Part shown: one piece after another, positions 42,329-52,188 of the stretch
Position numbering within the stretch: position 1 is the stretch's first letter
How the letters are laid out: each line of letters starts with the position of its first letter
Translations under genes and position numbers: made by a program
The notes under the pieces: generated by a model
Databases searched by the model: none
What the model was told of the DNA's origin: nothing
The model's input: the letters and a program-made list of their open reading frames with translations, nothing else
From: Polaribacter sp. SA4-10
Lineage (GTDB): Bacteria; Bacteroidota; Bacteroidia; Flavobacteriales; Flavobacteriaceae
Direction: 5' to 3'
NCBI RefSeq assembly: GCF_002163835.1
Contig: NZ_CP019331.1
Coordinates: 2,331,001-2,395,000 of the forward strand
Length of the DNA: 64,000 bases

Positions 42329-43603
42329 TTAGTTTATAATATCGAATCCACAATAAGGAACTAACACATCTGGAATTTTAATTCCATCTACTGTTTGGTA
42401 GTTTTCTAGAATTCCTGCTAAAACACGAGGCAAAGCTAAAGAGCTTCCGTTTAATGTGTGCGCTAATTCGCTTTTTCCTTCTTTGTTTTTGAAACGTAAC
42501 TTTAGTCTATTTGCCTGAAAAGTTTCAAAGTTTGATGCAGAACTAATTTCTAACCATCTGTCTTGCGCTGTAGAAAAAACTTCAAAATCAAAAGTTAATG
42601 CAGCCGTAAAACCAGTATCTCCACCACACAAACGTAAAATTCTGTAAGGTAATTTAAGGTCTCTTAATATATCTTTAATATGTTCTACCATTCCGCTTAA
42701 AGCGTGGTAAGAATTATCTGGATGTTCAATTCGTACAATTTCTACTTTATCAAATTGATGCAATCTGTTTAATCCACGAACATGTGCACCATAACTTCCT
42801 GCTTCTCTTCTAAAACAAGGGGTGTAACCTGTACATTTTATTGGAAAATCGCTTTCTTGTAATAAATTTCCGCGAAACATATTTGTAATTGGCACTTCAC
42901 CAGTAGGAATTAAATATAAATCATCTACTGTAGAGTGATACATTTGCCCTTCTTTATCTGGCAATTGACCCGTTCCAATACCTGAAGCTTCATTAATTAA
43001 ATGCGGAACTTGATATTCTTTATAACCAGCTTCAATATTTTTATCTAAAAAGTAATTGATTAATGCACGTTGTAACCTTGCTCCTTTTCCTTTATAAACA
43101 GGAAAACCAGCACCCGTAATTTTTGTACCTAATTCAAAATCTATGATATCATATTTCTTCGCCAACTCCCAATGAGGAAGAGAATTTTCTCCTAAATCAG
43201 GAATTATCCCTTCGCTAAAAATTTTCTCATTATCTTCTTCAGATTTCCCTGGTTTTACAGAAGCATGAGGCACATTTGGTATTTGATACAACAAGTTTTG
43301 TAATTCATCTGCATAAGAAGTTAACTTCTCTGATACTTCTTTAGAGGTCTCTTTTAACTGACTTGTTTTTTCTTTTAAAATGTTCGCTTTTTGTACTTCA
43401 CCAGATTTATACAATTGTCCAATTTCTTTGGATAAGCTATTAGATTCAGCCAAAATAGTATCAAGAGAAACCTGAGTTGCCCTTCTATTTTCGTCTGCAA
43501 TTAAAACACTTTCAATAATTGTTTCAGCATTTGCAAAATTCCTTTTTGCCAACCCGTCTAAAACAGTTTGTTTGTTTTCTCTAATAAATTGTAATTGTAA
43601 CAT
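42329..43603 (-). CDS. serS: Seryl-tRNA synthetase
   Basis: 424 residues. The N-terminal coiled-coil arm (residues about 27-100) that contacts the long variable arm of tRNA-Ser is present. The class II catalytic core contains GTGQLPDKEGQMYHS, PTGEVPITNMFRG, motif 2 CFRREAGSYGAHVRGLNRLHQFDKVEIV, and motif 3 NGSSLALPRVLAGILENYQ. It charges tRNA-Ser (and selenocysteine tRNA if present). Single gene, convergent with the 47-residue protein gene. Confidence 0.97.
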   Translation of the reverse strand: MLQLQFIRENKQTVLDGLAKRNFANAETIIESVLIADENRRATQVSLDTILAESNSLSKEIGQLYKSGEVQKANILKEKTSQLKETSKEVSEKLTSYADELQNLLYQIPNVPHASVKPGKSEEDNEKIFSEGIIPDLGENSLPHWELAKKYDIIDFELGTKITGAGFPVYKGKGARLQRALINYFLDKNIEAGYKEYQVPHLINEASGIGTGQLPDKEGQMYHSTVDDLYLIPTGEVPITNMFRGNLLQESDFPIKCTGYTPCFRREAGSYGAHVRGLNRLHQFDKVEIVRIEHPDNSYHALSGMVEHIKDILRDLKLPYRILRLCGGDTGFTAALTFDFEVFSTAQDRWLEISSASNFETFQANRLKLRFKNKEGKSELAHTLNGSSLALPRVLAGILENYQTVDGIKIPDVLVPYCGFDIIN

Positions 43604-43728
43604 TTTGTAAGAATTATGAAATGCAAAGATATAATTTGTGAAGTAGTTTTACCAAGAAATCATAAATAAAAAACTTGACTACTTAGACACCTTGAAAATA
43701 GGGAATGAGATTTGTTAAAGCAGTTAAT

Positions 43729-44661
43729 TTATAGATTATTTTTAATATAATCTAATGAGATTTCTTTGTCTTTTTTTATTTGAATGATAAGTTCTTCAAT
43801 AGAAGCAAACTTTTGTTCATCACGTAAGAAGTAAAATAATTCTATAGTTAAATTCTGATTGTATACATCTTTGTTGAAATCAAAAAAATGAACCTCAATA
43901 GTTTGGTGTTTTCCATTTACAGTTGGTCTACTTCCAATGTTCATCATTCCAAAAACCTCTTGATTGTCAATAGTTGATTTTACAACATAAACACCTGTTT
44001 TAGGTATTAATTTGTAGGTTTCTTTTACATCAATATTTGCTGTAGGAAAACCAATTTTACCACCTAACTTTTTACCATTAACAACGTTACCGTTTAACAT
44101 AAAAAGATAGCCTAAATAGTTGTTGGCAGTTTTTAAGTTTCCAGTAGCTAATGCTTTTCTAACTTTTGTAGAACTTACAGAAACATCATCTATATCTTGA
44201 GCTGGAATTTCTTCAACAGTAAAATCATATAAATGGCTATATGCTGTTAATTGCTCAATATTTCCTTCTCTATTTTTTCCAAAATGATGATCGTAACCAA
44301 TAATTAATTTAGAAATATTTAGTTGACTTACTAAAATGTCTCGCACAAATTCTAGCGCCGTAATTCTAGAAAATTCTTTACTAAAAGGATGAATAATTAA
44401 ATAATCTAATCCTGTTTTTTCTAAAAGCGCTGCACGTTCATCAATTGTATTAATTAACTCTATAGTAGCCTCTTTTTGCAATACCATTCTTGGGTGTGGA
44501 AAAAAAGTTAATAAAACCGATTTTTTACCTGCTTTTTTAGCATCAGAAACTAGTTTTTTTATTATTGTTTGATGGCCAAAATGAACCCCATCAAAAGTAC
44601 CAATAGTAACAAAGGTTTTCTCTAAGGAAGAAAATTTAGAAATATTCTGAATTGTAATCAA
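43729..44661 (-). CDS. ribF: Bifunctional riboflavin kinase/FAD synthetase RibF
   Basis: 310 residues if started at TTG 44661. This puts VTIGTFDGVHFGHQTII at residues 18-34, the usual distance. An ATG at 44688 gives MYICKKITF in front and is the alternative. The nucleotidyltransferase domain has FGKNREGN and SSTKVRKAL; the C-terminal kinase has NGKKLGGKIGFPTANID, TGVYVVKS and PTVNGKHQTIEVHFFDF. The protein makes FMN and FAD from riboflavin. Single gene, divergent from the TonB receptor. Confidence 0.93.
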   Translation of the reverse strand: MITIQNISKFSSLEKTFVTIGTFDGVHFGHQTIIKKLVSDAKKAGKKSVLLTFFPHPRMVLQKEATIELINTIDERAALLEKTGLDYLIIHPFSKEFSRITALEFVRDILVSQLNISKLIIGYDHHFGKNREGNIEQLTAYSHLYDFTVEEIPAQDIDDVSVSSTKVRKALATGNLKTANNYLGYLFMLNGNVVNGKKLGGKIGFPTANIDVKETYKLIPKTGVYVVKSTIDNQEVFGMMNIGSRPTVNGKHQTIEVHFFDFNKDVYNQNLTIELFYFLRDEQKFASIEELIIQIKKDKEISLDYIKNNL

Positions 44662-44850
44662 AAAAGTGATTTTTTTACAAATGTACAATAACTATAAGTT
44701 TAATTAATACTTCAAAGTAGTGGTTTTTTGTGTTGATAAATCAATAATTAAAAGATGTTTTTTTTAAGAATTAATAAATTTATTATTCAAATAATCAATT
44801 ATTCAAAAAAAATTGTATTTTGCATAATAGTTAACAAATAATTTTAAATT

Positions 44851-47580
44851 ATGATAAAAAAGATTTTACTTCTTGCATTTATAGCTTTTGGTAGTATTGC
44901 AATGGTTGCTCAAACCACTGTTACTGGTATAGTTACAGATGCGGCTACTGGGGAAACACTTCCTGGTGCCAGTGTTAAAGTTTCTAGAAAGGCAGTTGGA
45001 ACAAACACAGATTTTGATGGTGTTTTTGTAATGAATACAACAGATAAACCACCATTTACGATAGAAATTTCTATGTTAGGTTTTAAAACAGCCAAAGTTG
45101 AGATTACTAAAAACAACCAAAAGGTTGAGGTTAATTTAACTGAAAACGAAACTTCTTTAGATGAAATAGTCGTTTCTGCTTCTAGAACTCCAGAGCGTAT
45201 TATGGAGTCTCCGGTAACAATAGAGCGGTTAGATTCTAGAGCAATAAAAAACACTTCTGCTCCATCTTTTTATGATGGTTTAGAAAATTTAAAAGGTGTA
45301 GATGTAAATACAAATAGTTTAACATTTAAATCTGTAAATACACGTGGTTTTGCTACTTTTTCAAATACACGTTTTATGCAATTAGTAGATGGAATGGATA
45401 ATTCATCTCCAGCTTTAAATTTTGCATTGGGTAATTTATTAGGAATGTCTGAATTAGATGTAAAAACAGTAGAATTACTTCCTGGAGCATCTTCTGCATT
45501 ATATGGTGCAAATGCTTTTAATGGTATTATGTTTATGACAAGTAAAAGCCCTTTTGATGATCAAGGGATTAGTGTCTCTTTAAAAGGAGGAATTACTAGT
45601 CAAGAAGCTGGTGGAGACAATGAATTTACAGATTTAAATATTAGAATGGCGCATGCTTTTTCTAATAAGTTTGCAGCAAAAGCAACTCTTTCTGTACTAG
45701 AAGGCACAGATTGGTTTGCAACAGATTATAGAAATACGAGTGGCGGAAAAATGATTGCTGGAACCAGAGAATCCGACAGGAACTATAACGGTGTTAATGT
45801 ATATGGAGATGTGGTTTCTACAAATATAAATGGTGTGGCTAAAAGTCTTGAGGCTTTAGGACTTATTCCTAACGGAGCTTCTGCACTTGTACCTAGTGAA
45901 AACATCAGTAGAACGGGTTATAATGAAAGAGATTTGATGGATTACGGTGTGAAAAGCGTAAAGTTTGGAGGTTCATTAAATTACCGTCCTTTTGGGGATG
46001 ATCGTCTAGAGGTTATTTGGAATTCTAAAGTGGGTACAGGTAATACTCAATACTTAGGTGGTCAAAAATATGCTATTAAAAACTTTTTGATGCAACAGCA
46101 TAAATTAGAAGTGAAAGGGAAAAACTTTTTTGTAAGAGGATATATGACAGCAGAAGATGCTGGGGATTCATATAACACATTATTTGCAGCAATAAACATC
46201 AATAGAGCGTGGAAAGATGATAGTACTTGGTTTGGACAATATACAGGAGCATATTTAGGAGGAACTCTTGCAGGTTTAACATCAGACCAGGCGCATGCCG
46301 TAGCAAGACAAACTGCAGAATCAGGAAGATATGAGCCAGGTTCAGCAGAATATAAAGAGGCCTTTGATAGAATTACTTCAGACCCAGATTTATTAACAGG
46401 TGCAAAATTTAGAGATCAAACTAAATTATATCATGGAGATGCAAATTATAATTTTCAAGATCTAATAGATTTTGCAGAAATTCAAGTAGGTGCTTCTTAT
46501 AGAAGGTATTCTTTAAATTCTTTTGGTAATATATTTACGGATGCAGATGGTCCTATTGACTATGATGAATACGGTATTTATACACAAGCTCAAAAGAAAT
46601 TTTTAGAAGAGGATCGTTTAAAAGTAACGGCATCCCTTAGATATGATAAAGCACAAAATTTTGATGGTAATTTTTCACCAAGAGTATCTATGGCATATGC
46701 AGCAGGAGAAAATAAAAATCAAAATTTTAGAGCCTCTTTTCAAACAGGTTTTAGAAACCCAACAACGCAAGATCAATATATTGGTCTAGACGTAGGTAAT
46801 GCTATTTTAGTTGGTGGTGTTGAAGATAATATAGATAGATACAGTACAACTTTTCAAGATGGTACTGGAACTAGTTATACTTTAACAGGTAGAGATGCTT
46901 ATGAAAATTCTTACACAGTTGCAAGTGGCGGAACTGTAAAAGCAAATGTAGCTTTTGTGAAACCAGAAAAAGTAACCGCGTATGAAGTAGGTTATAGGGG
47001 GCTAGTTAACACCGGTGTTTCTAACAGAATTACTGTAGATTTAAGTGTGTATTATAATCAATATGAAGACTTTATAGCGAATACAAATGTAATTGTACCT
47101 TACAATGCAACAGGTGGATATAAAATCTTTCAATTGTACACGAATTCTCCAGCAGATATCAGTTCTTACGGAGCAACTATCGGTTTAAATACGAAGGTTT
47201 TAAAAGGTTTTAATTTAGGCTTAAACTATACTTTTGCTCAATTTGAGTTTGACCAAGCTGCAAACCCAGATTTTGAAGCTGGTTTTAATACGCCAGAACA
47301 CAAAGTAAAATTACAATTTGGTAAAACAGATTTGTTTAAAAACTTTGGTTTCAACATAAATGCAAGATGGCAAGATGAATATCGATGGGAATCTACCTTT
47401 GTAGATGGTACTATAGAATCAAGAACTGTTATAGATGCACAGATTAATTATTCGGTTCCTTCTATAAAATCTGTATTTAAATTAGGAGGCGCAAACTTAA
47501 CAGGTCAAGAATACTTAAGTGCTCCAGGTGTTGGTGCAATTGGTTCTCAATACTACCTTTCTTGGTCAATTAATAACTAA
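44851..47580 (+). CDS. TonB-dependent receptor with carboxypeptidase-regulatory-like domain
   Basis: 909 residues. Signal peptide MIKKILLLAFIAFGSIAMVAQ. Residues 22-100 form the CarboxypepD_reg-like domain (TVTGIVTDAATGETLPGASV). The plug follows (ETSLDEIVVSASRTPERIMESPVTIERLDS, NTRGFATFSNTRFMQLVDGMD, LPGASSALYGANAFNGIMFM). A large barrel ends YYLSWSINN. It lacks the STN domain of the receptor at 7027. It is directly followed (15 bp) by an SGNH-hydrolase lipoprotein, so the pair probably takes up the product of that hydrolase. Confidence 0.9.
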   Translation: MIKKILLLAFIAFGSIAMVAQTTVTGIVTDAATGETLPGASVKVSRKAVGTNTDFDGVFVMNTTDKPPFTIEISMLGFKTAKVEITKNNQKVEVNLTENETSLDEIVVSASRTPERIMESPVTIERLDSRAIKNTSAPSFYDGLENLKGVDVNTNSLTFKSVNTRGFATFSNTRFMQLVDGMDNSSPALNFALGNLLGMSELDVKTVELLPGASSALYGANAFNGIMFMTSKSPFDDQGISVSLKGGITSQEAGGDNEFTDLNIRMAHAFSNKFAAKATLSVLEGTDWFATDYRNTSGGKMIAGTRESDRNYNGVNVYGDVVSTNINGVAKSLEALGLIPNGASALVPSENISRTGYNERDLMDYGVKSVKFGGSLNYRPFGDDRLEVIWNSKVGTGNTQYLGGQKYAIKNFLMQQHKLEVKGKNFFVRGYMTAEDAGDSYNTLFAAININRAWKDDSTWFGQYTGAYLGGTLAGLTSDQAHAVARQTAESGRYEPGSAEYKEAFDRITSDPDLLTGAKFRDQTKLYHGDANYNFQDLIDFAEIQVGASYRRYSLNSFGNIFTDADGPIDYDEYGIYTQAQKKFLEEDRLKVTASLRYDKAQNFDGNFSPRVSMAYAAGENKNQNFRASFQTGFRNPTTQDQYIGLDVGNAILVGGVEDNIDRYSTTFQDGTGTSYTLTGRDAYENSYTVASGGTVKANVAFVKPEKVTAYEVGYRGLVNTGVSNRITVDLSVYYNQYEDFIANTNVIVPYNATGGYKIFQLYTNSPADISSYGATIGLNTKVLKGFNLGLNYTFAQFEFDQAANPDFEAGFNTPEHKVKLQFGKTDLFKNFGFNINARWQDEYRWESTFVDGTIESRTVIDAQINYSVPSIKSVFKLGGANLTGQEYLSAPGVGAIGSQYYLSWSINN

Positions 47581-47595
47581 AAAAAACAAAATTTA

Positions 47596-49113
47596 ATGAA
47601 GAATTATAAATATTTAGGATTGTTTCTTTTAACTCTAGGCTTCACATCTTGTAATGTAAACAATGAGTTAGATGCAATTCAAGAAGAAATAGTTGATCAA
47701 GTACAGTTGGATGCAAATGGATTAGATTTTTCTAAATACATTTCTATTGGTGCATCTTTTACTGCAGGTTATACAGACGGAGCGATGTTTAAAGCAGCTC
47801 AAGAAAATTCTTTTCCAAATATTTTGGCTGGGAAATTTGGAACTGAATTTAATCAACCATTAATGGCAGATAATATTGGAGGATTGGTTTATGGAGGAAC
47901 AGCAGTTCAGCCACCAAGATTTTATTTTGATGGTGCTGGACCAGCAAGATTACCCGCAACGCCAACTACAGAGTTAACAGCGGTTCTTTCAGGGCCTTTT
48001 AATAATTTTGGCGCTCCAGGAGCAAAAAGTTTTCATTTAGGAGTTGCTGGATATGGACAATTAAATCCTTATTTCGGTAGAATGGCATCTAGTCCCGGAG
48101 CATCTGTTATGGGAGACGCATTAGCTCAAAGCCCAACGTTTTTCACCTTATCAGAGATTGGTGGAAATGATGTTTTAGGGTATGCGCTTTCTGGAGGTTC
48201 AGGTATAGATCAAACTGGTAATTTTGATCCATCTAGTTATGGAGGTTCAGATATTACAGATCCTAATGTATTTGCACAAGTATTTAGTGGTATGGTTACT
48301 GCTTTAACTGCAAATGGAGCAAAAGGAGTAGTAGCTAATGTACCTTATATTACAGATTTGGCTAATTTTACAACTGTACCTTATAATGCAATTCCATTAG
48401 ATGCAGCAACTGCTGGTCAATTAAATGGTGCTTTTGCAGCTTATAATGGAGGGTTACAACAAATATTAGATCTTAAAAACGCAAACCTTTTACCGGCTCA
48501 GGTTCTTCCTTTGTTGGTTAACTATGATCAAGCTGAAGTAGATCGTAGACAAGTTAATTTTGTTGCTGGACAAAACGCAGTTTTAATGTTAGATGAAAAT
48601 TTATCAAATTTAACTCCTATTAACCCAGGTTTAACAAATATGAGACAAGCAACTGCAGATGATTTATTGCTTTTAGCAAGTTCTACAGTATTAGGTACTA
48701 CAGTTGGTGGAAACCCTCAATTAATTAATGGAGTCTCTGTTCCCTTAGCAGACGAATGGGTTTTAACACCTGAAGAACAAACAGCTATTAAAACAGCTAC
48801 AGATTCATACAATACTACTATCGGAGCAGTTGCCGCTTCTAATTCAAATATTGCATTAGTAGATTTTAAAGGGGTTTTATCAGAAGCATCTACAGGTATT
48901 ATGTTTGATAATTATACAATGACTACAAGTTTAGTTACTGGAGGTTTAGTAAGTTTAGATGGTGTTCATTTAACTGCAAGAGGATATGCTTTAATGGCAA
49001 ACAAAATTTTAGCAGCTATGGATATTGAATTTGGTTCTAATTTTACCACTGCAACAAATGGTTTAGCAAAAGCAGGAGATTATCCAACAAATTACTCTCC
49101 TTTATTGAGATAA
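47596..49113 (+). CDS. SGNH/GDSL-hydrolase-like lipoprotein
   Basis: 505 residues. Lipobox TLGFTSCN (Cys19). The hydrolase motifs are block I ISIGASFTAG (Ser54, with GAS in place of the usual GDS), block III FTLSEIGGNDVLGY (Asn) and block V SLDGVHLTARGYALMANKIL (His). This suggests a surface-anchored esterase or lipase-like enzyme of about 500 residues, longer than the typical 200-residue core because of a large middle insert. It follows the TonB receptor by 15 bp and is closed by the hairpin at 49141. Confidence 0.8.
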   Translation: MKNYKYLGLFLLTLGFTSCNVNNELDAIQEEIVDQVQLDANGLDFSKYISIGASFTAGYTDGAMFKAAQENSFPNILAGKFGTEFNQPLMADNIGGLVYGGTAVQPPRFYFDGAGPARLPATPTTELTAVLSGPFNNFGAPGAKSFHLGVAGYGQLNPYFGRMASSPGASVMGDALAQSPTFFTLSEIGGNDVLGYALSGGSGIDQTGNFDPSSYGGSDITDPNVFAQVFSGMVTALTANGAKGVVANVPYITDLANFTTVPYNAIPLDAATAGQLNGAFAAYNGGLQQILDLKNANLLPAQVLPLLVNYDQAEVDRRQVNFVAGQNAVLMLDENLSNLTPINPGLTNMRQATADDLLLLASSTVLGTTVGGNPQLINGVSVPLADEWVLTPEEQTAIKTATDSYNTTIGAVAASNSNIALVDFKGVLSEASTGIMFDNYTMTTSLVTGGLVSLDGVHLTARGYALMANKILAAMDIEFGSNFTTATNGLAKAGDYPTNYSPLLR

Positions 49114-49140
49114 GTTTTTACAATATAGTATTCATAAAAA

Positions 49141-49164
49141 AAGGTTGAGCAATTGCTCAACCTT
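49141..49164. terminator. Palindromic hairpin terminator
   Basis: A perfect 24-bp palindrome (AAGGTTGAGCAA and its complement) is flanked by A-runs and followed by TTTTTTG. It lies between the convergent hydrolase lipoprotein and sufS genes and probably serves both. Confidence 0.85.
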
Positions 49165-49189
49165 TTTTGTTTTTATAAATGTTATCTTT

Positions 49190-50404
49190 TTAAGACAACA
49201 TCAAAGTTGCTCTTTTTACTCCAGCAACTAAAATATCTATTTCTTCTTTTGTATTGTAAAAAGAGAAAGAAGCTCTTATGGTTCCTGGTATTTTATAGAA
49301 ATCCATAATTGGTTGTGCACAATGATGCCCTGTTCTAACAGCAATTCCTAATTTATCTAAGATTGATCCAATATCATAAGGATGAATTTCATTCACATTA
49401 AAAGAAATAACAGCTGTTTTTTCTTTTGTGGTTCCATAAATTTTTAAACCTTCAATTTTTAATAATTCTTTAGTTCCATATTCTAAAAGTTCGTGTTCAT
49501 AAGAGGCAATCTCTTCAAAACCCACTGAGTTCATATAGTCGATAGCTGTTCCAAAAGCGATTCCTCCACAAATATTTGGGGTTCCAGCTTCAAATTTATG
49601 AGGTAAACCTGCATAGGTAGTTTTTTCAAAAGAAACCGTTTCTATCATTTCTCCACCACCTTGATAAGGAGGTAGTTTTTCTAACCATTCTTTTTTCCCA
49701 TATAATAACCCAACTCCTGTTGGGCCACATAATTTATGAGCAGAAGCCACGTAAAAATCAGCATCTAAAGCTTGTACATCTGGTTTAATATGAGGTGTTG
49801 CCTGAGCTCCATCAATTAAAACAGCGGCATTTACTTTGTGAGCAGCATCAATAATTTCTTTAATTGGGTTTACGGTTCCTAATGCATTTGAAACATGATT
49901 ACAAAAAACTAATTTTGTCTTTTCATTTAACAAACTATGATATGCTTCCATATCTAAAGAGCCATCTTCAAACATTGGAATTACCTTTAAAATAGCACCT
50001 GTTTTTTCGCAAAGCATTTGCCAAGGAACAATATTTGAATGGTGTTCTAAAGCAGAAACAATAATTTCATCACCAGCATTTAAAAGTGAAGAAAATCCAG
50101 ATGCAACGATGTTGATACTGTGCGTAGTTCCAGCAGTTAGAATAATTTCGTAAGCTTCTTTTGCATTAAAATGATGTTGCACTTTAATACGAGCTTCTTC
50201 ATATTTATCAGTTGCTTCTTGACTTAAAGTATGCACGCCTCTGTGAATATTTGAGTTGTAATTGCTGTAATAATCTACAATAGCATCAATTACAACTTGT
50301 GGTGTTTGTGAAGTTGCTGCATTATCAAAATATACTAGAGGTTTTCCATGAACAGTTCTTTTTAAAATTGGGAAATCTTCACGAATTTTATCAATATTAA
50401 TCAT
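49190..50404 (-). CDS. sufS: Cysteine desulfurase SufS
   Basis: 404 residues from the ATG at 50404 (an ATG at 50413 is equally possible). The PLP-binding lysine is in DFYVASAHKLCGPTGVGLLYG, and the catalytic persulphide-carrying Cys is in AVRTGHHCAQPIM. The N-terminal INIDKIREDFPILKRTVHGKPLVYFDNAATSQ matches SufS. It supplies sulfur to the SufBCD scaffold. The gene is on the same strand as sufABCD but separated from sufD by a serine hydrolase gene and a small membrane protein gene. SufE is not in the window. Confidence 0.95.
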   Translation of the reverse strand: MINIDKIREDFPILKRTVHGKPLVYFDNAATSQTPQVVIDAIVDYYSNYNSNIHRGVHTLSQEATDKYEEARIKVQHHFNAKEAYEIILTAGTTHSINIVASGFSSLLNAGDEIIVSALEHHSNIVPWQMLCEKTGAILKVIPMFEDGSLDMEAYHSLLNEKTKLVFCNHVSNALGTVNPIKEIIDAAHKVNAAVLIDGAQATPHIKPDVQALDADFYVASAHKLCGPTGVGLLYGKKEWLEKLPPYQGGGEMIETVSFEKTTYAGLPHKFEAGTPNICGGIAFGTAIDYMNSVGFEEIASYEHELLEYGTKELLKIEGLKIYGTTKEKTAVISFNVNEIHPYDIGSILDKLGIAVRTGHHCAQPIMDFYKIPGTIRASFSFYNTKEEIDILVAGVKRATLMLS

Positions 50405-50503
50405 ACAAATCATATTTAGTTACAAAGATAAAGCTTGATTTTTTAAAGTTTTCATAAACTGAATATGTTTTCCTTATTTTTACATCATTAAACTATATTT
50501 CTA

Positions 50504-51826
50504 ATGAAAGTAAGCAAGCGTATTCTTCTTTTTTTATCATTAATTATTATAATTACTGTAATCTATAATTACCCTAAATTGAATATTATGGCAGGTTATT
50601 CTGCTAAAAATATGGCTTCATCTGTTTTTGTTGCAGAGAGAACTTTAGAATTTACAGATATAAATGACAATAACTTTTCTCCTATTAATTTAGCTTCTGA
50701 TAAAGTGAACTTAGAAGAAAAATCTGCATCTGCATCTGCAATTGGGTTACTTACAAGAAAAGCAATTTATAGAGAAGGCCTAGGAAGTGTTTTAACTTTA
50801 GATAAAGAAGATGTCAATAAGAAGTTTTTAGCTCCCAAAAGAACAAAACCTGACTATAAAACTCCTTTTCCATTTGGAAATGCAGATCAAAAAGATACTG
50901 TTTTTACAAATGTAGATTATACCCACTTAAACAAAACTGTTAGTGCTCTTTTTAAGGATGTGAATAAAACCAGAGCAGCTGTTGTTATCTATAAAAATAA
51001 AATTATTGCAGAAAAATATGCGAATGGCTTTACAAAAGAGTCTAAAATTTTAGGTTGGTCTATGACCAAAAGTATTACAGGTACTTTATTCGGCATTTTA
51101 CAGTATCAAGGAAAAATTAATGTGCAAGATAAAGCACCAATTGTTGAATGGGAAAATGATGCTAGAAGTGAAATTACGATTCATAATTTATTACAAATGA
51201 ATAGCGGTTTAGAATGGGATGAAGATTATAATTCTATTTCTGATGTTAGTAAAATGTTGTTTTTAGAAAGAGATATGACGCAGCAACAAATCAACAAACC
51301 GTTTGTAGGAAAACCAAACGAAACGTGGAACTATTCTTCTGGAACAACAAATTTATTGTCGGGTATTTTAAGAAATCAATTTAAAACCCACCAAGAATAT
51401 TTAGATTTTTGGTACACGAATTTAATTGATAAAATTGGCATGAATTCTATGGTTGTTGAAACAGATTTATCTGGAAATTATGTGGGTTCTTCTTATGCTT
51501 GGGCAACGCCAAGAGATTGGGCTAAATTTGGTTTGTTATATTTAAATAACGGAAAATGGAATGGTGAAAACTTATTCACAAAACAATGGGTAAAATACGC
51601 TACTACACCAACACCAACTTCAGAGGGTTGGTATGGCGCGCAAATTTGGTTAAATGACGGAAAAAGATATCCAGATGCACCCAAAAACATGTATTCTTTT
51701 AATGGTTACCAAGGACAGAATGTATTTGTTTTACCAGACCAAGAATTGGTTATTGTTAGAATGGGATTAACTAAAAATGCGGATATTAATTTATTTTTGA
51801 AAGGTGTAATTGAAAGTTTAAAATAG
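50504..51826 (+). CDS. Serine hydrolase of the beta-lactamase/class C family
   Basis: 440 residues. A single N-terminal membrane segment (RILLFLSLIIIITVIYNY) may act as an uncleaved signal anchor. The catalytic SxxK motif is SMTK at 186-189 (GWSMTKSITGTLFGI), and the YxN-type element is WNYSSGTTNLLSGIL. The last part is typical of class C hydrolases (SEGWYGAQIWLNDGKRYPDAPKNMYSFNGYQGQNVFV). Many such proteins are peptidases or esterases and not beta-lactamases; the substrate is unknown. It is divergent from sufS. Confidence 0.85.
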   Translation: MKVSKRILLFLSLIIIITVIYNYPKLNIMAGYSAKNMASSVFVAERTLEFTDINDNNFSPINLASDKVNLEEKSASASAIGLLTRKAIYREGLGSVLTLDKEDVNKKFLAPKRTKPDYKTPFPFGNADQKDTVFTNVDYTHLNKTVSALFKDVNKTRAAVVIYKNKIIAEKYANGFTKESKILGWSMTKSITGTLFGILQYQGKINVQDKAPIVEWENDARSEITIHNLLQMNSGLEWDEDYNSISDVSKMLFLERDMTQQQINKPFVGKPNETWNYSSGTTNLLSGILRNQFKTHQEYLDFWYTNLIDKIGMNSMVVETDLSGNYVGSSYAWATPRDWAKFGLLYLNNGKWNGENLFTKQWVKYATTPTPTSEGWYGAQIWLNDGKRYPDAPKNMYSFNGYQGQNVFVLPDQELVIVRMGLTKNADINLFLKGVIESLK

Positions 51827-51887
51827 TATTATGTAAATAATTTTAGTTTTTAAAAAGTGAAAGCCTGTCTTATGCAGTATAAATTTA

Positions 51888-52091
51888 CTAATTTTTTCCT
51901 TTAATCAAGCTTAAAACAACAGCTACAATACCTAAAGAAATTGTAATATAAGCATTCGTATTATCTTGTGTTTTAACTAAGTCTAAAGTACCTATAGAAA
52001 GCTGTGTTTCTGGAATTACCATGGTGTAAATTCCATAAGTTAGTAGAATAGCACCTGTAATTAATAAAACTAGTTTTATGCTTTTGTTCAT
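51888..52091 (-). CDS. Small two-helix membrane protein
   Basis: 67 residues with two predicted membrane segments (VLLITGAILLTYGIYTM and AYITISLGIVAVVLSLI) around a short loop. The layout resembles DUF3185-like small membrane proteins. The function is unknown. It is transcribed from a site immediately after the sufD terminator, between the suf operon and the serine hydrolase. Confidence 0.65.
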   Translation of the reverse strand: MNKSIKLVLLITGAILLTYGIYTMVIPETQLSIGTLDLVKTQDNTNAYITISLGIVAVVLSLIKGKN

Positions 52092-52136
52092 CGTTGATTT
52101 TTGTTCTAAGTTACTACATTTTTTATAGATAATAAA

Positions 52137-52159
52137 AAACCACGCAAATTGCGTGGTTT
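52137..52159 (-). terminator. Hairpin terminator of sufD
   Basis: The stem AAACCACGCAA / TTGCGTGGTTT closes with a single A loop. On the minus strand it ends in a T-run (GGTTTTTTATT). It lies 30 bp after the sufD stop, so it terminates the suf operon. Confidence 0.8.
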
Positions 52160-52188
52160 ATACTCTTATAAAAAAGAAACAATGTTAC

